Below are positions 1 through 8,843 of a DNA stretch of 64,000 bases, piece after piece. The stretch's first letter is position 1. The number at the start of each line of letters is the position of its first letter. The translations under genes and the position numbers were made by a program. The notes below the pieces were generated by a model. The model worked only from the letters and a program-made list of their open reading frames with translations, searched no databases and was not told the DNA's origin. The DNA lies in assembly GCF_018101125.2 (NCBI RefSeq), contig NZ_JAELVF020000001.1:2589097-2653096 (forward strand), read 5' to 3'. Source of the stretch: Streptomyces tardus. Lineage in GTDB: Bacteria; Actinomycetota; Actinomycetes; Streptomycetales; Streptomycetaceae.

Positions 1-296
1 TCCATACCGAGCATCCGCTCGACGGCGAGGACGACCCCGAGCTCGTTGGAGAAGGCGGAGAGCCAGTCGTGCCGGTTGGCGAGCACGATGATCTGCCGGT
101 AGTCGCGCGCCTCGAAGAGCTTCTCGGCGCCGCGGTGCATATAGCCGACGACCGGTTCGGCGGAGCTGATGCGCTCGCCGTCCACCACGAGCCGCAGCCG
201 CAGTACACCGTGTGTGGAGGGATGCTGCGGGCCGATGTTGAGCACCATGTCGGTGCTCTCGGCCGCGCCTCCGATGCCGACAGTCGTCTCCGTCAT
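1..296 (-). CDS. nuoD2: NADH-quinone oxidoreductase subunit D (second nuoD-type paralogue), N-terminal part
   Basis: This is the first 98 codons of a gene that runs off the left edge. Seen: the reverse strand from ATG at 296 encodes the conserved NuoD opening, with an [10 protein letters not shown] block near residue 21 and [12 protein letters not shown] near residue 51. NuoD is the 49-kDa quinone-site subunit of respiratory complex I, in the peripheral arm at the membrane face. Streptomycetes carry a nuoD within the full nuo operon plus an extra copy. The absence of nuoA-C upstream, where divergent PH-domain genes lie, suggests this is the extra copy. Only the N-terminus is visible, so activity cannot be judged. 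Confidence 0.9.
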   Translation of the reverse strand, partial: MTETTVGIGGAAESTDMVLNIGPQHPSTHGVLRLRLVVDGERISSAEPVVGYMHRGAEKLFEARDYRQIIVLANRHDWLSAFSNELGVVLAVERMLGM

Positions 297-408
297 GGGG
301 CCAGTCTGTCAGCTCGTCCCGGGCCGCCCTCCGGAGCCCGGCACCCTCGGGCCTCACCCGTTCGCCCGGTGGGCACGCGCGGTCGGAAGCTGCGCCTACT
401 CTTGGGCC

Positions 409-1083
409 ATGGAGCCCGGACACAGCGCAGATGTCGGTCCGTCGTCGCCGCGAGCGGTACGAGGGCCCGAGCACGATCCGGTGCCCGCCGCCCCCGAGGG
501 CCCCTCCGGGACACCGCGGCTCCAGGACGCCCCCCACCACGACCGCACGGATCCCGCCGATCCGGGACCGGCCCGTACTGACGCGGGGGAGCACGTCGCG
601 GACCGCACCCCGGACGGGAGCGACTACGCCTGGCGCGGGGTGGAGCGGGCACTGCTGCGGATGCGACGTGCGGTGCTGCTGATGATCCTGCCGACGGTGC
701 TCCTGCCGGCGGCGGTGCTGCTGGGCTGGCTTGCCGGACCGTACTGGGCGCTGCTGGTGCTGCTGCCGCTGGCTCCGGCGGCCTTCGGCTGGTACGCGCT
801 CGCCCGCAACTGGCGTTCGTGGCGGTACGCGGAACGCGCCGACGACCTGCTGATCAGTCGTGGGGTGATGTGGCGGGAGCTGACCGTGGTGCCGTACGGC
901 CGGATGCAGTTGGTCGAGGTCACCTCCGGCCCGCTGGAGCGCAGGTACGGGCTGGCCCGCCTCCAGCTGCACACCGCCGCCGCCGCGACCGACGCGCAGA
1001 TCCCCGGGCTCGTACCGGCGGAGGCGGAACGGCTGCGGGACCGGTTGACCGAACTCGGCGAAGCCCGTTCGGCCGGGCTGTGA
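409..1083 (+). CDS. Bacterial PH-domain (YdbS-like) membrane protein
   Basis: A 224-residue protein. A Pro/Asp-rich N-terminus of about 75 residues precedes two hydrophobic segments (about 86-109 and 111-130) and a bPH_2-type domain (about 140-200) with the pattern LLISRGVMWRELTVVPYGRMQ, typical of YdbS proteins. The start is the ATG at 409; the frame stays open upstream but that part looks like low-complexity noise. It sits 4 nt before a larger paralogue, so the two resemble the Bacillus ydbS-ydbT pair, whose products are membrane-associated and linked to envelope stress. The function here is inferred only from the family. Confidence 0.8.
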   Translation: MEPGHSADVGPSSPRAVRGPEHDPVPAAPEGPSGTPRLQDAPHHDRTDPADPGPARTDAGEHVADRTPDGSDYAWRGVERALLRMRRAVLLMILPTVLLPAAVLLGWLAGPYWALLVLLPLAPAAFGWYALARNWRSWRYAERADDLLISRGVMWRELTVVPYGRMQLVEVTSGPLERRYGLARLQLHTAAAATDAQIPGLVPAEAERLRDRLTELGEARSAGL

Positions 1084-1087
1084 AGCG

Positions 1088-2548
1088 GTGACGGTCCCGA
1101 TGAGCGGCGAACACGAGCAGCCCGGTGAACACGAGCAGCCCGGCGAACGCGAACCCCCCGAACCCCCCGAACCCGGCGAACGGCCCGACGCCCACGGGCA
1201 GTGCGGCGAGGACCGGCGGGAGCCGGGTCCGTTCCGGTGGCTGCCGAACCGGCCCGAGGGCACCCGGCTGCACCCCATCACGCCCTGGCGGCGCACCTGG
1301 GCGCCGATCGCGGCGCTCGCCGTCTTCGCCGTGCAGGACCTCAACCGCGCCCGGGAGTGGATCACCCAACTCACCCTGGGCTGGGTGCTGCTGGCGATGG
1401 TGGTGCTGCTGCCGTTCGCCGCCGCGTACGGCTTCCTGTCCTGGTGGGTGACGAGCTACCAGGTCACCGACACCGAACTGCGCATCCGCAGCGGGCTGTT
1501 CTTCCGGCGGGTGGCGCACATCAGGCTGGACCGCATCCAGGCGGTCGACGTGACCAGACCGCTCCTGGCCAGAGTCGCCGGTGTAGCCAAGCTCAAGCTC
1601 GATGTCGTCGGCACCGAGGCCAAGGACGAGCTGGCATTCCTCGGCGAGGCCGACGCCGTCGCGCTCCGCGCCGAACTGCTCGCCCGTGCCGCCGGTATCG
1701 CTCCCGAGGTCGCACCGAGTGCGGGCGAGGCGCCGGAGCGGCTGCTGGCGCGGGTGCCGACCCGGATGCTGACGGTGGCGCTGCTGCTCGTCGGCACCGG
1801 ATGGAGCTTCGTCGCCGCGACGCTGCTGGTGCCGTGGGGCATGTGGTGGTTCACCGGCAGCCCGGGTGCCGCGATCGCGACCGGGGTGCCGATGCTCGGC
1901 GGCGCCTGGGTCTCGACCCTGGGCCGCTATCTCACCGAGTACGACTGGAAGGTCGCCGAGTCCCCGGACGGGCTGCGGATCGACCACGGACTGCTGGACC
2001 GGGAGCACGCCACGGTGCCGCCGGGCCGGGTCCAGGCCGTACGGGTCCTGCAACCGCGGCTGTGGCGGTCGCGCGACTGGCTGCGGATGGAGTTGAGCGT
2101 GGCCGGTTCGGACGGCAAGTCGGTCCTGCTGCCGGTCGCCGACCGGGCCACGGCCGAGGAGGTGCTGGCCAGGGTGCTGCCCGGCGTACGGCTGTCGGAG
2201 GCTGTGGCCGGGGTGCAGCCGGTGCCCGGTCGTGCGCGCTGGGCCGTTCCGCTGTGGTGGCGCGGTTACGGGCTCGGCGTGACGGGCGCGGTGCTGGTGA
2301 CCCGCCGCGGGCTGCTGCGTCGCGAGTGGATCCTGGTGCCGCACGCGAAGGTGCAGAGCGTACGGCTGAAGCAGGGGCCGTGGGCCCGCCGGCTGCGGCT
2401 GGCCGACGTGTACGCCGACCACGGGGCGAACGGCTCGACGAAGGCCGGACTGCGGGACGTCGCGGAGGCGCACGCCGTGGTCTCCGCACAGGCGGAACGC
2501 TCCCGCACCGGCCGCCGCACCGCTGGCCCGGAGCGCTGGCTGACCTGA
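1088..2548 (+). CDS. Bacterial PH-domain (YdbT-like) membrane protein
   Basis: A 486-residue protein, probably translationally coupled to the preceding PH protein by a 4-nt gap. The GTG at 1088 or the ATG at 1100 could be the start. The N-terminus has a short repeat (GEHEQP twice, then PPEPPEP). Paired hydrophobic helices near residues 75-120 and 225-275 are each followed by a bPH_2 segment with the signature of a short beta strand plus 'R..QAV.V..P', and a third such domain lies near 390-460. YdbT proteins commonly carry repeated bPH_2 domains. The partner and ligand are unknown. Confidence is high that the gene is real and moderate for the fold. Confidence 0.8.
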   Translation: MTVPMSGEHEQPGEHEQPGEREPPEPPEPGERPDAHGQCGEDRREPGPFRWLPNRPEGTRLHPITPWRRTWAPIAALAVFAVQDLNRAREWITQLTLGWVLLAMVVLLPFAAAYGFLSWWVTSYQVTDTELRIRSGLFFRRVAHIRLDRIQAVDVTRPLLARVAGVAKLKLDVVGTEAKDELAFLGEADAVALRAELLARAAGIAPEVAPSAGEAPERLLARVPTRMLTVALLLVGTGWSFVAATLLVPWGMWWFTGSPGAAIATGVPMLGGAWVSTLGRYLTEYDWKVAESPDGLRIDHGLLDREHATVPPGRVQAVRVLQPRLWRSRDWLRMELSVAGSDGKSVLLPVADRATAEEVLARVLPGVRLSEAVAGVQPVPGRARWAVPLWWRGYGLGVTGAVLVTRRGLLRREWILVPHAKVQSVRLKQGPWARRLRLADVYADHGANGSTKAGLRDVAEAHAVVSAQAERSRTGRRTAGPERWLT

Positions 2549-2579
2549 CCGCCCGGGCCGGAGCACCGGGCTCAGCGCG

Positions 2580-3770
2580 TCAGCGCGTCGACGCTGCGGG
2601 GGCTCGGTGACTCAGGGGGCTGTCGATGCCGACGGGGTGGGCGAGCCACAGGTGTCCGCCCAGGCCTGCCGGGTCGAGAAGTTCGGCGGCCTCGCCGGAG
2701 GCGCTCAGCGCCCGCAGGTATCCGGCCGGATCGGTGCGTGCCAGGTCCATCGGCGGACGTCGACCGTCCAGGCCGAGCGCACGCAGCGCCTCCCGCTGCG
2801 GCAGCAACCGTCCGCTGCCACCGGTCCCGCGGCCACTGCCTGCCGCCCTGTCCGCCCTGCCTGCCCTGTCCGCCCCGCCTGGCCCGTCCGCCGCCCGTAC
2901 CGCGTGCGCGCGAGCCGCGGAGATGCCTCGCGTCTCGTCCGCGCGACTGCCCCGCGCCTCCTCGGCGGGGCTCGCCTCCGGCGCCGAGGCGCAGGCGTCC
3001 ATGGCGACATGAGCGGTCAGATCGCAGCTTCCGTCGGGTACGGGGCGCACCTCGCGGCCGTCCCGGTAGCCGGTGAGCGTGCCGAAGAGCGGGCGGTCGT
3101 CCCGGGTGTGCCCGTAGTCGACGGCCACGGCGAGGCCTGCCGCCAGACTGCCGACGGCCGTACGCCACGCTTCGTCGCGGGGGCGGCCGATCTCGGCGCG
3201 CAGCCCGGGTTCGGGCGGTTCGCCGGTCGGCCACCAGCGCCTCAGCCACCGGGCGTCGTCGCCGTTGACCGGGGCGCCCAGCTCCTCGCGACCGTCGGCG
3301 GGATCGACGCCCACCCGGCGCCACACGCCCTCCCCGTCGGTCTCGACGACCTCGCACGCCACGTTGTCCAGCCACTCGTTGGCGAACAGCAGCCCGGTCG
3401 TCCCGCTCGGCGGGAGCGAGGACCAGACGATGCGGGGGTCGAGTCCCGGCGGTCGGGGAGCGCGCTCCACCGCGAGGGGGCGCAGCCGGCGGCGCAGTGC
3501 CTCCGGTACCGCCGCCAACACGCCGGTCAGCAGCTCGCCGCGACCGGCTCCGACGTCGACCATGTCCAGTTCGGGCGGTTCGCAGAGCGCCGCGTCCACT
3601 CGGCGCAGCAGCTCCGCGACCGCCTGCGCGTACCGCGGCGAGGCGTGAACGGAGGTGCGGAAGTGGGACGACGGCGCCTCCCGTACGAAGAAGCCGTCCG
3701 GTCCGTACAGCGCCCGCTCGGTGGCTTCGCGCCAGCCGAGGAGGCGGGGCACGCTGTTGTCGTCGGTCAC
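2580..3770 (-). CDS. MidA/NDUFAF7-family SAM-dependent methyltransferase
   Basis: A 396-residue protein with GTG start at 3770. The SAM-binding motif I ([13 protein letters not shown]) lies near residue 70, an acidic loop with FANEWLDNV near 130, and VDYGH near 215, all typical of the DUF185/MidA family. Human NDUFAF7 methylates an arginine of the 49-kDa complex I subunit, the NuoD homologue, and a nuoD copy lies 2.3 kb away, so a role in complex I maturation is a reasonable inference. An Ala/Gly/Arg/Asp-rich insertion (about 258-305) interrupts the C-terminal half. The first 328 nt of this gene and its leader are repeated twice more just upstream (3803-4439). Confidence 0.8.
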   Translation of the reverse strand: MTDDNSVPRLLGWREATERALYGPDGFFVREAPSSHFRTSVHASPRYAQAVAELLRRVDAALCEPPELDMVDVGAGRGELLTGVLAAVPEALRRRLRPLAVERAPRPPGLDPRIVWSSLPPSGTTGLLFANEWLDNVACEVVETDGEGVWRRVGVDPADGREELGAPVNGDDARWLRRWWPTGEPPEPGLRAEIGRPRDEAWRTAVGSLAAGLAVAVDYGHTRDDRPLFGTLTGYRDGREVRPVPDGSCDLTAHVAMDACASAPEASPAEEARGSRADETRGISAARAHAVRAADGPGGADRAGRADRAAGSGRGTGGSGRLLPQREALRALGLDGRRPPMDLARTDPAGYLRALSASGEAAELLDPAGLGGHLWLAHPVGIDSPLSHRAPAASTR

Positions 3771-3811
3771 GGGCCGACCCTAGGTGTACTCAGCCCTGCG
3801 CCTCGGCCCGG

Positions 3812-4123
3812 GACCGACGACAACAGCGTGCCCCGCCTCCTCGGCTGGCGCGAAGCCACCGAGCGGGCGCTGTACGGACCGGACGGCTTCTTCGTACGGG
3901 AGGCGCCGTCGTCCCACTTCCGCACCTCCGTTCACGCCTCGCCGCGGTACGCGCAGGCGGTCGCGGAGCTGCTGCGCCGAGTGGACGCGGCGCTCTGCGA
4001 ACCGCCCGAACTGGACATGGTCGACGTCGGAGCCGGTCGCGGCGAGCTGCTGACCGGCGTGTTGGCGGCGGTACCGGAGGCACTGCGCCGCCGGCTGCGC
4101 CCCCTCGCGGTGGAGCGCGCTCC
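3812..4123 (+). pseudogene. Inverted fragment of the methyltransferase gene (copy B)
   Basis: This forward fragment encodes about the first 103 residues of the MidA-type methyltransferase in frame. The start codon position reads GGG instead of GTG, so the one base differing from the intact gene near the copy edge removes the start codon. It runs into the inverted copy C at the palindrome near 4117 and into the leader of the sensor kinase region. It should not make a functional enzyme. Confidence 0.7.
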
Positions 4124-4425
4124 ACCGCGAGGGGGCGCAGCCGGCGGCGCAGTGCCTCCGGTACCGCCGCCAACACGCCGGTCAGCAGCTCGCCGCGACC
4201 GGCTCCGACGTCGACCATGTCCAGTTCGGGCGGTTCGCAGAGCGCCGCGTCCACTCGGCGCAGCAGCTCCGCGACCGCCTGCGCGTACCGCGGCGAGGCG
4301 TGAACGGAGGTGCGGAAGTGGGACGACGGCGCCTCCCGTACGAAGAAGCCGTCCGGTCCGTACAGCGCCCGCTCGGTGGCTTCGCGCCAGCCGAGGAGGC
4401 GGGGCACGCTGTTGTCGTCGGTCAC
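4112..4425 (-). pseudogene. Second reverse-strand fragment of the methyltransferase gene (copy C)
   Basis: This copy keeps the GTG start (4425) and the identical first 104 codons, then reads out of the duplication into copy B antisense. An open frame of 211 codons ends at 3790, but everything after the duplicated part is Arg/Pro-rich shadow sequence. It retains the presumed native leader (cctaggg upstream of the start) and sits directly beside the sensor kinase region, so it may mark where the original gene start was. Confidence 0.65.
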
Positions 4426-4634
4426 GGGCCGACCCTAGGAGCACGCCGCCCCGCGCCCCGGGCCCCCCCCCGGACGGGCTCGGGACGCGGGTGGAGGGGC
4501 CGGACCGGGAACGAGTCGCGGGGTTGTCCGTTCACGGTCTTGTGCCGCATCCACCCTGGGGAGTAGGCGGAGCCACCACGGATCGACCCCTCGACGGACC
4601 CGGGAGCCCGGAAGGGACGCCTACGCTGGGTGAC

Positions 4635-5843
4635 GTGAACCGGGTCTATGAGTTGCTGCGCAGGCACCCCACATGGGTGGACGGCTCGTGGGCTCTGGCC
4701 ATCCTCGTGATCTGCGTGCCCTGGATCGCGAACCCGCCGGCCGGCGTCATCGGCCCCGCCACCTGGCAGCGGGTCGCCGGCGCCGTGATCGCCGGTGCGC
4801 TCGCGCTGGTGGTGGCCCTGCGCCGTCGCCACCCGGAGCGAATGCTGCTGCTGGCGACGGTCGCCGGGCTCGCGCAGCTGGCCACCGACGCCTTTGTGCT
4901 GCCCGCCGACTTCGCTCTGCTGGTGATCGTCTACACCGTCGCCGCCCGCACCGTCGTGTGGGCCTCGCGATACGCGCTGGTCTGCGCGCTGCTCGCCCCG
5001 CTGCTGGCGGTGATCCGCTGGCCCTCGGACGGGAGCAGTCTCCTCAGCACCTTCGCGGAGGCGGCGTTCTACACCGTCTGCTTCGGATTCGCCTGGCTGC
5101 TCGGGGACTCGTTGCGCACCCGCCGCGCCTACTACGCGGAACTGGAGGCGCGCGCGTCCCGGTTGGAGCGCGAGCGGGCCGCCCAGTCGCAGGCGACGAT
5201 AGCCGCCGAGCGCGCCCGCATCGCCCGCGAACTCCACGACGTGGTGGCGCACAACGTCTCGGTCATGGTCGTCCAGGCCGACGGCGCCGCGTACGTGCTG
5301 GACACCGCGCCGGACCAGTCCCGGCAGGCGCTGGAGACCATCTCCACCACAGGCCGACAGGCGCTCACCGAGATGCGCAGACTGCTCGGGGTGCTGCGCA
5401 GCGAGGACGCGCCGGCGAGCGAGTACGTGCCGCAGCCGAGCGTCGAGCAGCTCAGCGATCTGGTGGAGCAGGTGCGCGGGACGGGGATGATGGTCGACTT
5501 CACCGTCGAGGGCACCCCGAGGCCGCTGCCCAGCGGGGTCGAGCTGACCGCGTACCGGATCGTCCAGGAGGCGCTCACCAACACCCGCAAGCACGGCGGG
5601 CCGCACGTCGGCGCGACCGTGAGGCTGACCTACGGCGAGGGCGCGCTGACGCTGCTGGCCGAGGACGACGGCCGCGGTTCGCCGGAGGAGCTGTACGAGG
5701 GCGGCGGGGCCGACGGGATGGGGCACGGCCTGATCGGTATGCGCGAGAGGATCGGCATGGTCGGCGGCAGACTGGAGGCGGGCCCGCGTGCGGGCGGCGG
5801 CTTCCGGGTCTGTGCCGAGCTGCCGTTCCGGGGCGCGGCCTGA
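4635..5843 (+). CDS. Two-component sensor histidine kinase (NarL/DesK type, HisKA_3)
   Basis: A 402-residue kinase from the GTG at 4635. The N-terminus has about five to six hydrophobic segments (about 20-160) with no large extracellular domain. A short coiled stretch then precedes the dimerisation/phosphoacceptor box [20 protein letters not shown] (His near residue 204). A HATPase_c domain follows with N-box LTNTRKHGG and G-box [16 protein letters not shown] near the end. The next gene is a NarL-type response regulator, so the two form a cognate pair. The signal is unknown. An in-frame open frame extends upstream through the rearranged repeat, but the codons before 4635 do not look coding. 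Confidence 0.9.
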   Translation: MNRVYELLRRHPTWVDGSWALAILVICVPWIANPPAGVIGPATWQRVAGAVIAGALALVVALRRRHPERMLLLATVAGLAQLATDAFVLPADFALLVIVYTVAARTVVWASRYALVCALLAPLLAVIRWPSDGSSLLSTFAEAAFYTVCFGFAWLLGDSLRTRRAYYAELEARASRLERERAAQSQATIAAERARIARELHDVVAHNVSVMVVQADGAAYVLDTAPDQSRQALETISTTGRQALTEMRRLLGVLRSEDAPASEYVPQPSVEQLSDLVEQVRGTGMMVDFTVEGTPRPLPSGVELTAYRIVQEALTNTRKHGGPHVGATVRLTYGEGALTLLAEDDGRGSPEELYEGGGADGMGHGLIGMRERIGMVGGRLEAGPRAGGGFRVCAELPFRGAA

Positions 5844-6010
5844 CCCGCACCCGCGGAACGCGCCGGCGCAGGCCGTCGCTCGGCCGGGATCGGCGCGGAC
5901 CGGAACCGCAGGACGCGCGGCGCACGTTGACGAACGAAGAGAGACGGTCACCGCCGGCGGCGGCCGACCGACCGCAGACCCGACCGACCGCAGACCCGGG
6001 AGAACGCCAC

Positions 6011-6694
6011 ATGACCGTCCGCATCATGCTCGTCGACGATCAGGTCCTGCTGCGCACCGGCTTCCGCATGGTGCTCGCCGCCCAGCAGGACATGGACGTG
6101 GTGGCGGAGGCGGCAGACGGAGCCGAGGCGCTGGAGCGGTTGCGCACCACCACCGTCGACGTGGTGCTGATGGACATCCGGATGCCGAACGTCGACGGGG
6201 TCGAGGCCACCCGCCGCATCTGCGAGGAGGGGCAGGGTGGCCCGGGCGATCCCAAGGTCCTGATCCTGACCACCTTCGACCTCGACGAGTACGCCTTCGC
6301 CGCGCTCAAGGCCGGCGCCAGCGGCTTCCTGCTCAAGGACGTACCGCCCGGCGAACTGCTCGCCGCGATCCGCTCGGTGCACAGCGGCGACGCAGTGGTG
6401 GCGCCCTCGACGACGAAGCGGTTGATCGACCAGTTCTCGCCGATGCTTCCGTCCTCCGGCCCCGAGCCGACGTCCAAGGAGATCCAGCGGCTGACCGGGC
6501 GGGAGCGCGAGGTGCTGGTGCTGATCTCCCAGGGCCTGTCGAACGGCGAGATCGCCGCGAAGCTGGTGCTCTCGGAGGCGACCGTCAAGACCCACGTCGG
6601 GCGGATCCTCACCAAGCTGGAGGTGCGCGACCGCGTGCAGGCCGTGGTGCTGGCGTACGAGAGCGGTCTGGTGCGCGCCGGCGGCGGCGGCTGA
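6011..6694 (+). CDS. NarL/FixJ-family response regulator
   Basis: A 227-residue protein from ATG 6011, preceded by GGGAGAA. The receiver domain has the acidic pair in LVDDQ (residues 8-9), the phosphoacceptor Asp in VVLMDIRMPN near 55 and the conserved Lys in LLKD near 108. The LuxR-type helix-turn-helix is at about 157-215, with LTGREREVLVLISQGLSNGE and ATVKTHVGRIL. It lies 167 nt after the HisKA_3 kinase and is its likely partner. The target genes are not evident. Confidence 0.92.
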   Translation: MTVRIMLVDDQVLLRTGFRMVLAAQQDMDVVAEAADGAEALERLRTTTVDVVLMDIRMPNVDGVEATRRICEEGQGGPGDPKVLILTTFDLDEYAFAALKAGASGFLLKDVPPGELLAAIRSVHSGDAVVAPSTTKRLIDQFSPMLPSSGPEPTSKEIQRLTGREREVLVLISQGLSNGEIAAKLVLSEATVKTHVGRILTKLEVRDRVQAVVLAYESGLVRAGGGG

Positions 6695-6818
6695 GCGGTG
6701 CGTCCGCCGGGGCGCGAGCCGGGTGCGGCTGGCCCCGGTTCCGCAGGGGCGCGACGGACTCCGGTGCGCGCAGGGGGCGGTACGGCAGCCGGAGCGGCGG
6801 CGGTGCGGCTGGCGGCTC

Positions 6819-6862
6819 GGGAGGCGGTGCGTGCGGCGGTGCGGGAGGCGGTGCGTGCGGCG
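6819..6862 (+). repeat. Short G-rich direct repeat in the 6695-6987 gap
   Basis: The 293-nt gap between the response regulator and the cofactor operon holds no convincing gene. The segment gggaggcggtgcgtgcggcg occurs at 6819-6838 and again at 6843-6862, a 24-nt period within wider GGCGGTGCG-rich sequence. No clear terminator is visible. Confidence 0.7.
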
Positions 6863-6987
6863 TGTGCGGGCCCTTCCGGGAGCGGCCCACGACCCCGGAA
6901 ACGGGCCCGACTCCCACGACGTAGCATGGCTGCGAACGTCCGGTACCGACCCATCAGCGCGGACTGGAACGGAAGGCGCAGCGCATC

Positions 6988-7896
6988 GTGAACGAAGCAG
7001 CACATCCGCAGGACCGCCCCGCCAGGCTCCGCGTCGGAGTCGTCGGCGTCGGCCGGGTGGGTGCGGCGCTGGCCGCGGCGCTCGCCCGTGCCGGGCACCG
7101 TCCGGTCGCCGCCTCCGGCGTCTCGGAGGCGTCCCGCGCCCGCGCCGCCGAACTCCTGCCGGACGTACCGCTGGTGGAGCCCGCCGAGGTGCTCGCCCGC
7201 GCCGAGCTCGTACTGCTGACCGTGCCCGACGACGCGCTCCCCGACCTGGTCCGCGGCCTCGCGGAGACCGGCGCGGTGCGTCCCGGGCAGCTGGTCGCGC
7301 ACACCTCCGGACGGTACGGCGTCGGCGTCCTCGATCCCGTACTGCGGGCCGGCGGGCTGCCTCTGGCGCTGCACCCGGTGATGACGTTCACCGGCACCTC
7401 CGTCGACGTGCAGCGGTTGGGCGGCTGCGCCTTCGGCGTCACCGCTCCGGAGGAACTGCGGCTGGCCGCGCAGGCGCTGGTCATCGAGATGGGCGGCGAG
7501 CCCGAGTGGGTGCCCGAGGAGGTGCGACCGCTCTACCACGCGGCACTGTCACTCGGCGCGAACTATCTGGTCACCCTGGTCGCCCAGGCCAAGGAGCTGC
7601 TGACCGCCGCCGGCGTCCAGTCGCCTGATCTGATGCTGGCCCCGCTGCTCGGTGCCGCGCTGGACAACTCGCTGCGTTCCGGCGACGCCGCGCTCACCGG
7701 CCCGGTCGCCCGCGGCGACGCCGGTACGGTCGCGGCGCACGTCGCCGAGCTGCGGCAGCACGCGCCCGGCATGGTGGCCGGCTATCTCGCGATGGCCCGT
7801 ACGACCGCCGACCGGGCCCTTGCACAGGGGCTGTTGAAGCCGGAGCTGGCCGAGGACCTGCTGGATGTCCTCGCAGACGAGGAGTCCGCACGATGA
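6988..7896 (+). CDS. Rossmann-like/DUF2520 oxidoreductase of the pantothenate operon
   Basis: A 302-residue protein, GTG start at 6988. The N-terminus has a dinucleotide-binding beta-alpha-beta with [20 protein letters not shown] (residues about 16-36). The second half is a helical DUF2520 domain with 'HPVMTF' near 130 and '[17 protein letters not shown]' near 178. The stop overlaps the panC start by ATGA, and such proteins recur beside panC in actinobacteria. Pantothenate synthesis needs a ketopantoate reductase; this protein has the right general architecture, but I infer only that it is pathway-linked and do not assign panE. Confidence 0.85.
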   Translation: MNEAAHPQDRPARLRVGVVGVGRVGAALAAALARAGHRPVAASGVSEASRARAAELLPDVPLVEPAEVLARAELVLLTVPDDALPDLVRGLAETGAVRPGQLVAHTSGRYGVGVLDPVLRAGGLPLALHPVMTFTGTSVDVQRLGGCAFGVTAPEELRLAAQALVIEMGGEPEWVPEEVRPLYHAALSLGANYLVTLVAQAKELLTAAGVQSPDLMLAPLLGAALDNSLRSGDAALTGPVARGDAGTVAAHVAELRQHAPGMVAGYLAMARTTADRALAQGLLKPELAEDLLDVLADEESAR

Positions 7897-8843
7897 CCGA
7901 TCCCGCCGCCGGAGCACCCGCCGCCGAGGCACCTGACGTCGACGCGTCCGCTGTCGTCGCGTCCGCCGGGGCTTCGGGCCACGGACCCGCCGCCGGGGCC
8001 GTGCTGCTGAAGGGGTTCGCCGAGCTCCGCGAGCAGCCCCGGCCCGCCGGCCGCCTCGCCGCGGTGATGACGATGGGCGCGTTGCACGAGGGCCACGCCG
8101 CGCTGATCCGCGCCGCCCGCGAACACGTCGGAGCCCGGGGCCGGGTCGTGGTCACCGTCTTCGTCAACCCGCTCCAGTTCGGGGCGGGCGAGGATCTGGA
8201 CCGCTACCCGCGCACCCTGGACGCCGACCTCGCCCTCGCCGCGGCTGCCGGCGCGGACCTGGTGGTGGCACCGGCCGCCGAGGAGGTCTACCCGGGCGGC
8301 GAACCGCAGGTGCGGGTCAGCGCCGGGCCGATGGGCGACCGGCTGGAAGGCGCTTCGCGACCGGGCCACTTCGACGGCGTGCTCACTGTCGTGGCCAAGC
8401 TGCTGCACCTGACCGCCCCCGATGTCGCGCTGTACGGCGAGAAGGACGCCCAGCAGCTGGCGCTGATCGCGCGGATGGTGCGCGACCTCGACTTCCCGGT
8501 GGAGGTGCTGGGCGTACCGACCGTGCGGGAGCCGGACGGCCTCGCGCTCTCCAGCCGCAACCGCTACCTCTCCGAGGAGGAGCGCCGGCACGCCGCGGCG
8601 CTTTCCCGCGCACTGTTCGCCGCTCGTGGCGAGTCGGAGCCCGACGCCGTACTGGCCCGTGCCCAGCGGGAGTTGGCCGGGGCATCGGGGCTGGAAATCG
8701 ACTACGTCGCGCTCGTCGATCCCGCCACCTTCGCCGATGCCGCTGCCGACCACCGGGGCGAGGCCGTGCTCGCGGTCGCCGCCCGGGTGGGCGCCACGCG
8801 CCTGATCGACAACGTCCGGCTCACCTTCGGCGGTCCGGCATGA
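7893..8843 (+). CDS. panC: Pantoate--beta-alanine ligase
   Basis: A 316-residue cytosolic enzyme that joins pantoate and beta-alanine using ATP, giving pantothenate, the CoA precursor. Visible motifs are [10 protein letters not shown] near residue 59 (the nucleotidyl-transferase HIGH-type motif), VFVNPLQFG near 90, YGEKD near 182 and LSSRNRYLS near 220. An Ala/Pro-rich extension of about 45 residues precedes the conserved core and is longer than in most PanC proteins. It overlaps the genes on both sides by 4 nt, so translation of the operon is coupled. Confidence 0.96.
   Translation: MTDPAAGAPAAEAPDVDASAVVASAGASGHGPAAGAVLLKGFAELREQPRPAGRLAAVMTMGALHEGHAALIRAAREHVGARGRVVVTVFVNPLQFGAGEDLDRYPRTLDADLALAAAAGADLVVAPAAEEVYPGGEPQVRVSAGPMGDRLEGASRPGHFDGVLTVVAKLLHLTAPDVALYGEKDAQQLALIARMVRDLDFPVEVLGVPTVREPDGLALSSRNRYLSEEERRHAAALSRALFAARGESEPDAVLARAQRELAGASGLEIDYVALVDPATFADAAADHRGEAVLAVAARVGATRLIDNVRLTFGGPA

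Larger units (their letters stand above)
3457..4439. repeat. Three-copy inverted/direct repeat of the methyltransferase 5' end
   Basis: Copy A (3457-3784, reverse) is the 5' end of the intact methyltransferase gene plus its leader. Copy B (about 3803-4123, forward) is its inverted duplicate. Copy C (4112-4439, reverse) repeats A base for base over 328 nt. B and C meet at the palindrome GGAGCGCGCTCC (4112-4123), which is also present at the inner end of copy A (3457-3468). The A-B turn lies between cgggccga near 3770 and tcggcccg at 3803. B and C together form a palindrome of more than 600 bp with no spacer. It is either a real template-switch product or an assembly chimera. Confidence 0.95.

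Noticed and set aside
2607..5843. A 1078-codon fusion of methyltransferase-like sequence to the sensor kinase
   Set aside because: The frame is open only because the inverted copy B happens to be in phase. The kinase has its own GTG start at 4635 and the preceding segment is partly non-coding.
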